Assembly (NCBI RefSeq): GCF_013414195.1 | Contig: NZ_JAATTV010000002.1 | Location: forward strand, 225,555 to 289,554 | Length of the DNA: 64,000 nt | From: Psychrobacter sp. BI730 | GTDB lineage: Bacteria > Pseudomonadota > Gammaproteobacteria > Pseudomonadales > Moraxellaceae | Reading direction: 5' to 3' | Part shown: piece by piece, positions 25,896 to 34,907 of the stretch | Numbering within the stretch: position 1 is the first letter of the stretch | Layout of the letters: each line of letters starts with the position of its first letter | The notes under the pieces: generated by a model | Database searches by the model: none | What the model was told of the DNA's origin: nothing | Seen by the model: only the letters and a program-made list of their open reading frames with translations | Position numbers and translations under genes: made by a program

Positions 25896-27257
25896 ATGGC
25901 CATCAATGCAGTATTGCTAGCAGTTATTATCATGCTAGGACTGTCACTTTCGCGAGTGCACGTGGTGCTCAGTTTATTAATCGGCGCGCTGGCAGGTGGA
26001 CTGCTGGCAGGGCTTGGTATTACCGATACGTTAAATGCCTTCCAAGAAGGTATCCGTAATGGCGCACAGATTGCGCTGTCTTATGCCTTGCTAGGGGCGT
26101 TTGCCGTGGCGATCGCGCACTCGGGATTGCCGCAGTCATTGGCAGGGGCGGTGATTAGACGCATTGATGCCGCGGGCACGAGTGGCATGATTAAATATAT
26201 GCTGTTTGCAGGCCTCATTACCATGAGCTGCTTTAGCCAAAACTTAATCCCTATTCATATTGCCTTTATTCCGCTACTGGTACCGCCACTACTGTTAGCA
26301 TTCAATCGCATGCAGATTGATAGACGCCTAATTGCTTGTCTGATTACGTTTGGACTGGTCACCACCTATATGTTTATTCCTTATGGTTTTGGTGATATTT
26401 ATCTGAATCAGATTATGCTAAAAAACGTGGGTGAAGCGGGTATTGATGTTGCCAATATCTCTGTGGTGCAAGCCATGGCAATTCCTGCGTTGGGTATGCT
26501 AATTGGTTTGCTGGTTGCTGTATTTATCAGCTACCGTAAGCCACGTGCGTATCAGCAGATTGCGTTAGATCAGCAAGCGCATGATGCAGTAGTAGAAGGT
26601 GATGCATTAAGCAAAACGGCTGCTGGCGCACAGTCGCAAAGCAAGCTAAAGACGCTGGTTGCACTGGCTGCTATCGTGACTGCTTTTGTGGTGCAGTTAT
26701 ATACTGATTCGCTACTACTTGGCTCAATGTTTGGCTTTGGTGTGTTTATGGCGACTGGCGTGGTGAAGTGGCGTGATGCTGACGGCGTCTTTAATGACGG
26801 TATTAAGCTGATGGCGATGATTGGCTTTATTATGATTACCGCGCAAGGCTTCGCTGAAGTGATGAAAGCCACTGAGCAAATTCAGCCATTGGTCGATGGG
26901 GCAGCGTCACTGTTCGCTGGTAACAAAGCGATGGCGGCATTTATTATGCTACTAATCGGTTTGATTGTGACCATGGGCATTGGTTCTTCATTTTCGACCA
27001 TTCCTATTTTGGCTGCGATTTATGTGCCGCTGTGTATCTCTTTAGGGTTTTCGCCGTTGGCTACTGTGGCGATTATCGGTACGGCTGGCGCGCTGGGTGA
27101 TGCGGGTTCGCCTGCGTCAGATTCGACATTGGGGCCAACCTCTGGTCTAAACATCGATGGACAGCATGACCATATCAAAGATAGTGTGATACCGACTTTC
27201 TTACACTACAACATTCCGCTACTCGCATTTGGTTGGATTGCAGCGATGGTGTTATAA
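25896..27257 (+). CDS. Sodium/proton antiporter-like permease (COG2056/YuiF type)
   Basis: A 453-residue inner membrane protein with about 11-12 helices. Gly-rich helix pairs (LLIGALAGGLLAGLGI; GAFAVAIAHSGLPQSLAGAV) and the C-terminal GTAGALGDAGSPASDSTLGPTSGLNIDGQHDHIKD segment are typical of the NhaC-like ion-transporter superfamily group predicted as antiporters or amino-acid permeases. A cytoplasmic loop at about residues 225-250 is hydrophilic. The substrate cannot be read from sequence. It is monocistronic with its own terminator. Confidence 0.75.
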   Translation: MAINAVLLAVIIMLGLSLSRVHVVLSLLIGALAGGLLAGLGITDTLNAFQEGIRNGAQIALSYALLGAFAVAIAHSGLPQSLAGAVIRRIDAAGTSGMIKYMLFAGLITMSCFSQNLIPIHIAFIPLLVPPLLLAFNRMQIDRRLIACLITFGLVTTYMFIPYGFGDIYLNQIMLKNVGEAGIDVANISVVQAMAIPALGMLIGLLVAVFISYRKPRAYQQIALDQQAHDAVVEGDALSKTAAGAQSQSKLKTLVALAAIVTAFVVQLYTDSLLLGSMFGFGVFMATGVVKWRDADGVFNDGIKLMAMIGFIMITAQGFAEVMKATEQIQPLVDGAASLFAGNKAMAAFIMLLIGLIVTMGIGSSFSTIPILAAIYVPLCISLGFSPLATVAIIGTAGALGDAGSPASDSTLGPTSGLNIDGQHDHIKDSVIPTFLHYNIPLLAFGWIAAMVL

Positions 27258-27297
27258 GTGATTTGGTCAGCCCTTTAACTCAATCCAAGTATCTAAC

Positions 27298-27331
27298 AAA
27301 AAAGACGCTTATCGGTAAGCGTCTTTTTTTT
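27298..27331 (+). terminator. Terminator after the COG2056-type transporter
   Basis: AAAAAAGACGCTTA-TCGG-TAAGCGTCTTTTTTT, a tetraloop hairpin with T run, probably bidirectional. Confidence 0.88.
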
Positions 27332-27376
27332 GCATTAGTTATAGGATTGTTAGAATAATTAAATTAGACGGTTATC

Positions 27377-27799
27377 TTAAGTACCGATATCTTGCTTTAT
27401 ACTTTCTATATTTTTGCGCAACAGGTATACGAAAAACAGTGTAATGAATGGGTCATAAACACGATCTAGCCTCAAATCACCGTTGATGTATTCAATAGTG
27501 GCCAACGCAAACAAAGATAGTAGAATCAAAGAAAAGCATTGAGATATAGGGATCAAAAAATGTAGAAAAGATGTGCTGCTAGAGGACTTTATATGACGCA
27601 TTTCAATGTGAGTGCTAAGCGCGAAGGTATAAAATGCTGCAAGCGCTAGCAAAAAGGTTCTTAGTTCAGCAAAATCAAAGCCGTCGTAATCATAAATATA
27701 AGCCGCAGGCGTGGCCAGTAGTAATAGCACGAACAAATAAAAACAAACTTGTAGCGAAGCGGGCGACATAAACTCTTTTTTTACTTTGTCCACGATCAA
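27377..27799 (-). CDS. Hypothetical membrane protein
   Basis: A 140-residue protein with four predicted helices (LQVCFYLFVLLLLATPAAYI; TFLLALAAFYTFALSTHI; FLIPISQCFSLILLSLFALA; PFITLFFVYLLRK) and short charged ends. No family recognised. An AATGATAATTATTTGCG stretch (27813-27829) just upstream resembles half a Fur box. Confidence 0.6.
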   Translation of the reverse strand: MIVDKVKKEFMSPASLQVCFYLFVLLLLATPAAYIYDYDGFDFAELRTFLLALAAFYTFALSTHIEMRHIKSSSSTSFLHFLIPISQCFSLILLSLFALATIEYINGDLRLDRVYDPFITLFFVYLLRKNIESIKQDIGT

Positions 27800-27812
27800 C
27801 GACCTATACTGT

Positions 27813-27829
27813 AATGATAATTATTTGCG
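27813..27829. promoter_or_regulatory. Weak Fur-box-like sequence
   Basis: GATAATTATTTGC resembles one half of the Fur motifs elsewhere in the window. It lies 14 bp upstream of the 27799 start. Only partial symmetry, so low confidence. Confidence 0.25.
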
Positions 27830-27948
27830 ATAAGTATAGTTTATAGGTTATATAGAAACAATAGTTTGGCAATAAAAAGAAAACGTCGATCAAATCAAAC
27901 TAACATATAACCGCGTTTATTCAAATTGTGCTCTATCATTTATAGATG

Positions 27949-28197
27949 TTATTCATCAAAATCCCCAATCTCACTATTCAAACTACTCAAAAATGCATCA
28001 CTTTGCGCAAGCAGCTCATTTAAGCGTTCTTCATTGACGAGCTGTGTCATTTCTTCAGCGCTAAACGGTTGCTCTTGACTGTAGTAGCGTTGCTCTCTAG
28101 CGTCCTCATTGCCTAATGTCTGCAAATACTCATCCACACTGTCTGCACTGGAATCAGCAGCGCTAGAGTCTTTTTCAAATTGTTTATCGTCTTTCAT
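27949..28197 (-). CDS. Small acidic hypothetical protein, coupled to the cyclo-ligase gene
   Basis: An 82-residue acidic, probably largely helical protein (VDEYLQTLGNEDAREQR; AEEMTQLVNEERLNELLAQ). No family recognised. Its ATG overlaps the stop of the upstream cyclo-ligase gene by one base (TAATG), a sign of translational coupling. An upstream in-frame start would reach back into that gene and is less likely. Confidence 0.65.
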   Translation of the reverse strand: MKDDKQFEKDSSAADSSADSVDEYLQTLGNEDAREQRYYSQEQPFSAEEMTQLVNEERLNELLAQSDAFLSSLNSEIGDFDE

Positions 28198-28976
28198 TAA
28201 AACCACCTTATGCTGCTTGGGGTAATTAAGCCGTCTAATGGTACATCCCACGGTTGACGCGCTAATTGCTCAACCACTTGAAAGTCATAACACCAGCCTA
28301 TCTTTAAAGGTTTCTTGGCCCCTGACCGATAGATTTTTCCAAGCGTCGTATCATAAAAGCCGCCACCCATGCCCATGCGGTTGCCATGTTCATCGACCGC
28401 CACGAGTGGACAAATAATCACGTCTAGTTCTGATGCCCATAGCAGAGCGCGGCTGTGGTTTTGCTTCATGCCTAATTGGTGAATGCGAGTGGGGATATTG
28501 ATCAGTTTTGAGTGATAAACAGGTACAAAGCGCAGGTGTTTATCATCATTGCCATTGCTAGTACGACCAAGTGAACCAACAACTGGCAAATAAGGAAAAT
28601 AGCCTAAGCGTTGACACCAATCTAAAATTGGCTGAGTAGGTAGCTCACCAAAGCCATCGTAATATAAGCCAATGCGTGCATTCGTTGGCAATCGCTGCTG
28701 TAGTTTGGTTAGATGTAAGCTCGCAGACTGAGCAAGTTGTCTACGTTCTCCATCGCTCAACTGACGGCGTTGGCGAGTAAAGTGTCGTCTAGGCGGATTG
28801 CTGATGACAGATTCAGATGTTTCAGCGTTTTTTGAGTCCGAATTATTTGGAACAAGGTTGTTTGAATCAAAGTTATTTGGCTCAGGGCGTATTGGTTTAG
28901 GGTGCATAATTTTAGAGTGCATAGGTATCTTATCCAATGAAGTATCAGATTGGTGATGACAGGCGTTTTTAGACAT
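28197..28976 (-). CDS. 5-formyltetrahydrofolate cyclo-ligase family protein
   Basis: Returns 5-formyl-THF to the folate pool as 5,10-methenyl-THF using ATP. The family signature appears as IICPLVAVDEHGNRMGMGGGFYD, and RIGLYYDGFGELPT and KPLKIGWCYDFQ are also typical. The catalytic domain starts at about residue 65 (RQRRQLSDGERRQLAQ). The 60 residues before it are Asn/Ser/Pro/Asp-rich with repeated NN pairs, much longer than usual, so a downstream start (for example Met19 or Met24) is possible. It is translationally coupled to a small acidic protein. In E. coli the equivalent, ygfA, is linked to 6S RNA; I saw no 6S-like RNA here. Confidence 0.85.
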   Translation of the reverse strand: MSKNACHHQSDTSLDKIPMHSKIMHPKPIRPEPNNFDSNNLVPNNSDSKNAETSESVISNPPRRHFTRQRRQLSDGERRQLAQSASLHLTKLQQRLPTNARIGLYYDGFGELPTQPILDWCQRLGYFPYLPVVGSLGRTSNGNDDKHLRFVPVYHSKLINIPTRIHQLGMKQNHSRALLWASELDVIICPLVAVDEHGNRMGMGGGFYDTTLGKIYRSGAKKPLKIGWCYDFQVVEQLARQPWDVPLDGLITPSSIRWF

Positions 28977-29134
28977 TCGTTTTTAGGTATTGCTCAAGGC
29001 TATTTGTGAATATTCAACACGCCTTAGTCATGCTATCATAACGCCACTTTACATCGTATTTCCGTTTATGTGCAGCAGCTGTTGCACTTTTTATCGTTCA
29101 GTTCTCTAACAACAAACCAGTAAAGAGGGTAGTT

Positions 29135-30538
29135 ATGTCGACACAGAATCAGGCAACTCGTACCGAAAAAGACACCATGGGCAACGTAGAAGTCCCAGCT
29201 GATGCTTATTGGGGTGCGCAAACTCAGCGTAGCCGCGAAAACTTTAAAATCGGTGGCGAGACGTTGCCGCGTCCAATGATTGAAGCGATGGCACTGGTCA
29301 AAAAAGCCGCTGCGATTACCAATGCAAGCCTAGAGCGTATCGAAGGCGACAAGCGTGATCTCATCGTACAAGCCGCTGACGAAATCATCAATGGTGGTCT
29401 GGTCGATCAGTTTCCATTGGTTGTATGGCAGACAGGTTCTGGCACCCAGTCAAACATGAACATGAACGAAGTATTGGCCAACCGTGCTAACGAAATCGCT
29501 GGTTCTGAGCGTGGCAGCTACACGCCGATTCACCCAAATGACCATGTAAACCATGCACAGTCTACCAACGACAGCTTCCCAACGGCGATTCGTGTGGCGG
29601 CTGCGCGTCAAATCAACAGCTTGTTGATTCCAGCGGTAACAGCACTACGCGATACGCTAGCGGCAAAAGCCAAAGAATTCGATAGCATTGTAAAAATCGG
29701 TCGTACGCATTTGCAAGATGCGACGCCTTTGACTTTAGGCCAAGAGTTTAGTGGCTATGTGAGCCAACTTGACCATTCATTGACTCGTATCGACAACGCG
29801 CTACAAGGTCTATATGAGTTGCCACTAGGCGGTACTGCGGTTGGTACTGGTCTAAATGCCCACCCTGATTATGCGGTAAAATCAGCTGAGCAACTAGCGA
29901 CTTTGACTGGCTTGCCATTCGTCACGTCACCGAACAAATTCGAAGCACTAGCCGCTCGTGATGCAGAAGTATTTGCGTCAGGCGCATTAAAAACGCTAGC
30001 GGGCAGCTTAAATAAAATCGCTAACGACGTACGTTGGTTGGCATCTGGCCCTCGTTGTGGTCTGGGTGAATTGACGATTCCTGAAAATGAGCCAGGCTCT
30101 TCTATCATGCCAGGCAAAGTAAACCCAACTCAGTCAGAAGCAATGACCATGGTTGTCGCTCAGGTCATGGGTAACGACACGACTATTAGCATGGCTGGCG
30201 CATCAGGTAACTTTGAGCTAAACGTGTATAAGCCAGTTATCGCGTTTAACTTGTTACAATCTATCAAGCTGCTTGGCGATGCTTGCAACAGCTTCAACGA
30301 AAACTGTGCAGTGGGTATCGAGCCAGTAAAAGACAAAATCGATGACTTCTTGCATAACTCATTGATGCTAGTGACTTCATTGAACCGTCATGTTGGTTAT
30401 GAAAATGCGGCTAAAATCGCTAAGACTGCTTATAAAGAAAACAAAACTTTGAAGCAAGTGGCGGTTGAGCTAGAGCTACTAACTGAAGCGCAGTTTGATG
30501 AGTGGGTAATTCCTGCTGATATGGTACATCCTAAGTAA
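29135..30538 (+). CDS. fumC: Class II fumarate hydratase
   Basis: Interconverts fumarate and malate in the TCA cycle; the iron-independent, oxidation-resistant fumarase. The 467-residue chain has the superfamily signature [15 protein letters not shown], the substrate segment [20 protein letters not shown], and [19 protein letters not shown]. An AGAGGG ribosome-binding site lies upstream. Monocistronic, with a terminator at 30657. Confidence 0.96.
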   Translation: MSTQNQATRTEKDTMGNVEVPADAYWGAQTQRSRENFKIGGETLPRPMIEAMALVKKAAAITNASLERIEGDKRDLIVQAADEIINGGLVDQFPLVVWQTGSGTQSNMNMNEVLANRANEIAGSERGSYTPIHPNDHVNHAQSTNDSFPTAIRVAAARQINSLLIPAVTALRDTLAAKAKEFDSIVKIGRTHLQDATPLTLGQEFSGYVSQLDHSLTRIDNALQGLYELPLGGTAVGTGLNAHPDYAVKSAEQLATLTGLPFVTSPNKFEALAARDAEVFASGALKTLAGSLNKIANDVRWLASGPRCGLGELTIPENEPGSSIMPGKVNPTQSEAMTMVVAQVMGNDTTISMAGASGNFELNVYKPVIAFNLLQSIKLLGDACNSFNENCAVGIEPVKDKIDDFLHNSLMLVTSLNRHVGYENAAKIAKTAYKENKTLKQVAVELELLTEAQFDEWVIPADMVHPK

Positions 30539-30561
30539 GCAGTAGATCAAGTAGTGACCTG

Positions 30562-30629
30562 CTACGGCTTCAGGCTCGCTTAATGTACGATAAGTACCAT
30601 TTACACTCGTCTTTCTGGTAGCAGCGTCA
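30562..30629. repeat. Dispersed intergenic repeat, copy B
   Basis: Same block order as 21745-21806: a gctcgcttaatgtac, gtaccatt, gtctttctggta, agcgtca arrangement. It lies just after fumC; copy A lies just after topA. Confidence 0.55.
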
Positions 30630-30656
30630 TATTTGTTCGACTGAGAATTTAGAGAT

Positions 30657-30712
30657 AAAAAGACCTTGTCACTTCTTATAAGAGTTATAAGAGAATGTGG
30701 CAAGGTCTTTTT
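30657..30712 (+). terminator. fumC terminator, first of twin hairpins
   Basis: AAAAAGACCTTGTCAC pairs with GTGGCAAGGTCTTTTT across a 24-base loop. The 15-base arm AAAAAGACCTTGTCA recurs at 31433. Confidence 0.75.
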
Positions 30713-30848
30713 GTCTATATTTTTCAAGTTAGCGCTATATTTTATCTAGGGGACATAATCTCAAAGATTGCTTATGGACCAGTATAACTATTATCATATA
30801 CCTGCAGGATTTTAGAAAAAAAGACAATAACCTAAATCGGAGTAAATA

Positions 30849-31376
30849 ATGATTACCCATGTTCCTGATATGACTTTTAAAACTCGTGTTCGTGATGACT
30901 CTATTGGCGGAGACAACCCGTTCACATGGTATGATCTAACCACAGATGAGTTATTTGCCAATAAAAAAGTGGTTGTGTTTTCTCTACCAGGTGCCTTTAC
31001 ACCAACTTGTTCAAACAGCCATCTCCCTCGTTATGAAGAGCTTTATAATGAGTTTAAGGCATTGGGCGTAGATGAAGTAGTTTGTATTTCTGTCAATGAT
31101 GCGTTCGTCATGTACCAATGGGGTCTAAAGCAAAACCGTGAAAACGTTTTCTTACTTCCTGATGGTAATGGTGAGTTTACGCGCAAAATGGGCATGCTTG
31201 TTGACAAAAGCAATGTTGGCTTTGGTATGCGCTCATGGCGTTATTCGATGGTTGTCGATAATAAAGAAGTTAAGAAAGTGTTTAAGGAAGCTGACTTTGG
31301 CGACAACTGTCCAATAGACCCATTTGAAGTATCAGATGCGGACACTATGTTAGCGTATTTAAAAAGTAACGCTTAG
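30849..31376 (+). CDS. Peroxiredoxin, Prx5/AhpE-like thioredoxin-fold
   Basis: Reduces hydroperoxides in the cytoplasm. The active-site motif is PGAFTPTCS with peroxidatic Cys54. [16 protein letters not shown] and the segment [13 protein letters not shown] are typical of the Prx5 type, some of which are fused to glutaredoxin; no glutaredoxin domain is attached here. A second Cys at about residue 152 (FGDNCPID) may be resolving. AATCGGAG precedes the ATG. The gene is framed by two near-identical terminators. Confidence 0.92.
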   Translation: MITHVPDMTFKTRVRDDSIGGDNPFTWYDLTTDELFANKKVVVFSLPGAFTPTCSNSHLPRYEELYNEFKALGVDEVVCISVNDAFVMYQWGLKQNRENVFLLPDGNGEFTRKMGMLVDKSNVGFGMRSWRYSMVVDNKEVKKVFKEADFGDNCPIDPFEVSDADTMLAYLKSNA

Positions 31377-31432
31377 ATTCCATTGAGTTTGTAGTGTGGG
31401 TGGTAACCCGCAAATCTATAAATTTATTGAAT

Positions 31433-31470
31433 AAAAAGACCTTGTCACGTTATATGACAAGGTCTTTTTT
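31433..31470. terminator. Peroxiredoxin terminator, second of twin hairpins
   Basis: AAAAAGACCTTGTCA and TGACAAGGTCTTTTTT around a 7-base loop. It is symmetrical, so it may also serve the convergent MipA/OmpV-like gene. Confidence 0.88.
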
Positions 31471-31488
31471 ATGACAATTTAGGCTTAA

Positions 31489-32301
31489 TTAAAACTTATA
31501 AAGCAAACCAAGTGTCGTCGCTGCTTCAGTACGTGAGTCAACCATTGGGCTATCGTATTGCTCATTTGGTACATAGCTCACGCTTTGATTGGCAAATCCT
31601 GCCCAGCGTTCATTAAAGTCATAGTTGGCACTGATATTGATATATGGGTTCAAGCTTGAGTTAGATTTATACGCATCAACGCCTGTTTTAGCAGCCTCTT
31701 TTTCACTAACACCATAGTAGTATTCATTGTAGTCAGCATCATGATATTCAAAGCCAATGCTTGGATAGACCGTTAGCTTGCCTTTAGTGATTCTAGAAAG
31801 GTAGGTCAAGCGAGCTGTATTACCACCACTACGATCTAATACATCAGCACCTATCTGTGCGCGGATGCCACCAATAGCCGTACGACGCTGATAGCTTAGA
31901 CCTGCTTCTGCTGATGATTTACGCTCATCCAAACCTTGTAGTGCGCCATTGGCATCATCAGGATCAAACTCAGAACCCGCAAGCTTGGCATAAGCAGACA
32001 GCTGATTGACACCATCATTGATCAGATACGCACCAGCTTGCGCACCGCGTACATAGACTTTGTTGTTGTCATAAAATGCACCTGGTAGCACGCGCACTTC
32101 AGTGCTGTCTTCGAGATCATAGGCCGATTTGACTGCCATGACATTGACCCCAACGCTGAGCTCAGCATCTTTGTCAGTCGGCAAGTTGTCATTAAAAAGT
32201 GCGGCGTTAGACATGCTAGCCACACTAAATAGTGCAGTAGCGGTGAACGCGCTAAACATAGTACGTGTAGAGATATTAGGTAGCGCTGCAAGTTTTAACA
32301 T
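31489..32301 (-). CDS. MipA/OmpV family outer membrane protein
   Basis: A predicted outer membrane beta-barrel of 270 residues. A signal peptide ends near SMSNAA. The C-terminal half carries YYGVSEKEAAKTGVDAYKSN and SPMVDSRTEAATTLGLLYKF, typical of the MipA/OmpV family, which includes the MltA-interacting scaffold protein and uncharacterised porins. It ends in Phe, as expected for a barrel. Function in this organism is unknown. GAG nine bases upstream supports the start. Confidence 0.8.
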   Translation of the reverse strand: MLKLAALPNISTRTMFSAFTATALFSVASMSNAALFNDNLPTDKDAELSVGVNVMAVKSAYDLEDSTEVRVLPGAFYDNNKVYVRGAQAGAYLINDGVNQLSAYAKLAGSEFDPDDANGALQGLDERKSSAEAGLSYQRRTAIGGIRAQIGADVLDRSGGNTARLTYLSRITKGKLTVYPSIGFEYHDADYNEYYYGVSEKEAAKTGVDAYKSNSSLNPYINISANYDFNERWAGFANQSVSYVPNEQYDSPMVDSRTEAATTLGLLYKF

Positions 32302-32448
32302 AATTGGATCTCGTAAGTGAGTATAAATAACTGAGTGGTGCGATTAGGCAAAACGTGTTCAAAAGGACAAGCGATAAAACGAATCAGTAATGTCGGTCAG
32401 TATGCTGTTTTTGGAGTTTATATAGCAATGATAGATAAGTATGAGCAT

Positions 32449-33522
32449 TTACTCAATGGCTTTTAGTACTTGCAGTAATTGCTGATGAATATCTTGCCAC
32501 CACCAGACGAAACCAATGCTTATAAGTAACATCGCAAGCCATGGTAATAGCTGCCAAATAATAGAAGGTTTTTTAAGTGCTTTGGGTTCAATACTATTAT
32601 GAACAGCTTCATTACTTAACGGTGAATTGTTAGCAGTAACGCTTTCAGCACTATTGTTAGCATTTATATCAGACACATTCGTTTCATTGTTAGCAAGCAC
32701 AGTATCTTGCTCAGTCGAATCAGAATTAAGATGAGGCGATTGGTCGATAGAAGTGGCATCATACGGACTTTGATTATCGTGTTGGCCACTATACTGACTA
32801 TTAAATGATGGGTTGTCGTGAGCACTATATGAGTAGTTGGTTTGATAAGCGTTAAACGTGCGCTGCTGCTGAATCGCTGCGTTTTGTATAGCGACTGCCA
32901 ATCGCTGACGGTAGCCAATGGCAAAAGCCAATGCAATTATTAGACCCGTGATTGCGCCACCGATATGACCAGCATTATCAATACCCGGTACAGCAAACCC
33001 ATAGACGAGATTGATGCCCATAATAAATATCAGGCTTTTGAGGTTAAGCACCATGCCATTGACCGATATTTTAAACAGTGCCGCAATTAATAATGCCGCG
33101 CCAATGCCCATGATACCACCAGAAGCTCCCGCTGATAGGCCGGGCTGTCCTGTACCATCTAATATACTTTGCCATGTGACATAGTTATTGAGCAAGTTGC
33201 CACCGATGGCTGCCAACAAAAACAATGCCAAAAACTTGGCTGAGCCAAACAGCGGCTCGGCAATCTGCCCAAAGAAATACATGGCAAAGCCATTAAATAG
33301 TAGATGCATGAGACCAATGTGCAAAAACGCACTACTGGCCAAGCGCCATGGGTCATCCATCATCGTTAAGGGTAAGGCGTTGGCACCCCATTTAACTAAC
33401 GCTTCAGTTGACGGGTTATTGGCATCGACGCCCGTGACTAGCTGCATGACAAATAGCCCGATAAAGCTGGCTAATAGCAGGGTAGTGACGGGCGCTGTTT
33501 TTAATAATTGTTGAATGGTCAT
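32449..33522 (-). CDS. Rhomboid family intramembrane serine protease with extra C-terminal anchor
   Basis: Cleaves substrates within the membrane. The rhomboid core (residues about 10-205) has HLLFNGFAMYFFG, catalytic Ser at about 134 in GLSAGASGGIMG, and catalytic His at about 186 in IDNAGHIGG. After the core comes a 110-residue Asn/Ser/Asp/Gln-rich linker (about 215-325), then a further helix LLPWLAMLLISIGFVWWW. The extended tail with a seventh hydrophobic segment is uncommon among short bacterial rhomboids. No operon partner is obvious. Confidence 0.88.
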   Translation of the reverse strand: MTIQQLLKTAPVTTLLLASFIGLFVMQLVTGVDANNPSTEALVKWGANALPLTMMDDPWRLASSAFLHIGLMHLLFNGFAMYFFGQIAEPLFGSAKFLALFLLAAIGGNLLNNYVTWQSILDGTGQPGLSAGASGGIMGIGAALLIAALFKISVNGMVLNLKSLIFIMGINLVYGFAVPGIDNAGHIGGAITGLIIALAFAIGYRQRLAVAIQNAAIQQQRTFNAYQTNYSYSAHDNPSFNSQYSGQHDNQSPYDATSIDQSPHLNSDSTEQDTVLANNETNVSDINANNSAESVTANNSPLSNEAVHNSIEPKALKKPSIIWQLLPWLAMLLISIGFVWWWQDIHQQLLQVLKAIE

Positions 33523-33628
33523 AAAGGCTAACTGTCATCAAAAAGTTATAGAGACAGTATAAAGGGTATGAGCAAATTATGTTATGTGTAGCCGGTTTTA
33601 AACGTTGATTGTTCTACAATCAGCCGCT

Positions 33629-34816
33629 CTAAAAACGACCCACTTTGAGGTTTTCATACGTGCCTTTTACCAAGATATTATCCGTGACAGTATTGATATC
33701 GGTATGACCACAGAATGCCATAGATATATCACACTCTTTATAGATAATCTCAAGCGCGCGGCGCACCCCGTCTTCACCATACGCTCCCAATCCGTAGAGA
33801 AAAGCGCGACCGATCATCGTGCCTTTTGCGCCCAATGCGATAGCCTTTAGTACATCTTGACCAGAGCGAACGCCACTGTCTAGCCATACCTCGATATCGC
33901 TGTTTTCGGCTTGTACTGCCTGTACGATGTCTGCGAGGGCAGAGATAGAAGATAACGCGCCATCCAATTGACGACCGCCATGGTTTGAGACGACTAAGGC
34001 ATCCGCGCCACTGCGAGCTGCCATAATAGCATCTTCAGGCTCCATGATACCTTTTATGATAAGTTTACCGCCCCACATGTCTTTGATACGTGCCACATCA
34101 TCCCAACTTAGGCGAGGGTCAAACTGTTCTGCAGTCCACGCTGACAGCGATGAGATATCTTCAACATTTTTGGCGTGACCGACGATGTTGCCAAAGGTGC
34201 GGCGCTTGGTGCCGAGCATATTAAGACACCATTCTGGCTTGGTCATTAAATTTAAAATATTAGCCAATGTGGGTTTTGGCGGTGCGGATAGACCGTTTTT
34301 GATGTCTTTATGACGTTGTCCCAGCACCTGTAAGTCCGCAGTCAAAATCAACGCAGAACAGTTTGCTGCTTTGGCACGGCGAATCAAATTGGCCATAAAG
34401 TCCTGATCACGCATGACATAAAGCTGAAACCAAAACGGCGCACTGGTATTTTCAGCGACGTCTTCGATAGAGCAAATGCTCATGGTCGATAGTGAAAAGG
34501 GCACGCCGAATTTTTCAGCGGCGCGTGCGGCATGTATCTCACCATCTGCCCACATCATGCCGGTAAAACCCGTTGGGGCGATGGCTACAGGCATCTTGAC
34601 TGGCTCACCGATCATACTCGTTGCCAGACTGCGGTTATCCATATCGACCAATACGCGCTGGCGCAGCTTGATACGGTCAAAGTCAGTCTCGTTATTACGA
34701 TAGGTGGTCTCAGTCCACGAGCCTGAATCGACATAGTCATAGAACATACGCGGCACTTTACGCTCAGCAACGCGGCGCAGATCTTCGATTTCGGTGATTT
34801 TAGTTAAGTCTTTCAT
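33629..34816 (-). CDS. lldD: FMN-dependent L-lactate dehydrogenase
   Basis: Oxidises L-lactate to pyruvate at the inner membrane, feeding electrons to quinone. The 395-residue protein has PRMFYDYVDSGSWTE at the N-terminus, APTGFTGMMWADGE, LQLYV-type FWFQLYVMRD, KGIMEPEDAI, and the active-site VSNHGGRQLDGA with catalytic His and Arg. The C-terminal LDSGVRSGQDVLKA binds FMN phosphate. It is 91 bp downstream of lldP on the same strand, so probably one operon. No lldR regulator is adjacent. Confidence 0.95.
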   Translation of the reverse strand: MKDLTKITEIEDLRRVAERKVPRMFYDYVDSGSWTETTYRNNETDFDRIKLRQRVLVDMDNRSLATSMIGEPVKMPVAIAPTGFTGMMWADGEIHAARAAEKFGVPFSLSTMSICSIEDVAENTSAPFWFQLYVMRDQDFMANLIRRAKAANCSALILTADLQVLGQRHKDIKNGLSAPPKPTLANILNLMTKPEWCLNMLGTKRRTFGNIVGHAKNVEDISSLSAWTAEQFDPRLSWDDVARIKDMWGGKLIIKGIMEPEDAIMAARSGADALVVSNHGGRQLDGALSSISALADIVQAVQAENSDIEVWLDSGVRSGQDVLKAIALGAKGTMIGRAFLYGLGAYGEDGVRRALEIIYKECDISMAFCGHTDINTVTDNILVKGTYENLKVGRF

Positions 34817-34907
34817 AGGTTTATCTCTTATTGCTGTTATGTTTTAACTAGAAGGCAACCTTAACCTAACGCTACTAGATCTAGTTTAATAGCGTCAGTT
34901 TGCCTGA

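Noticed and set aside
30479..30727. 82-residue minus-strand ORF after fumC
   Set aside because: It overlaps the fumC 3' end, the dispersed repeat and the terminator; no start signal.
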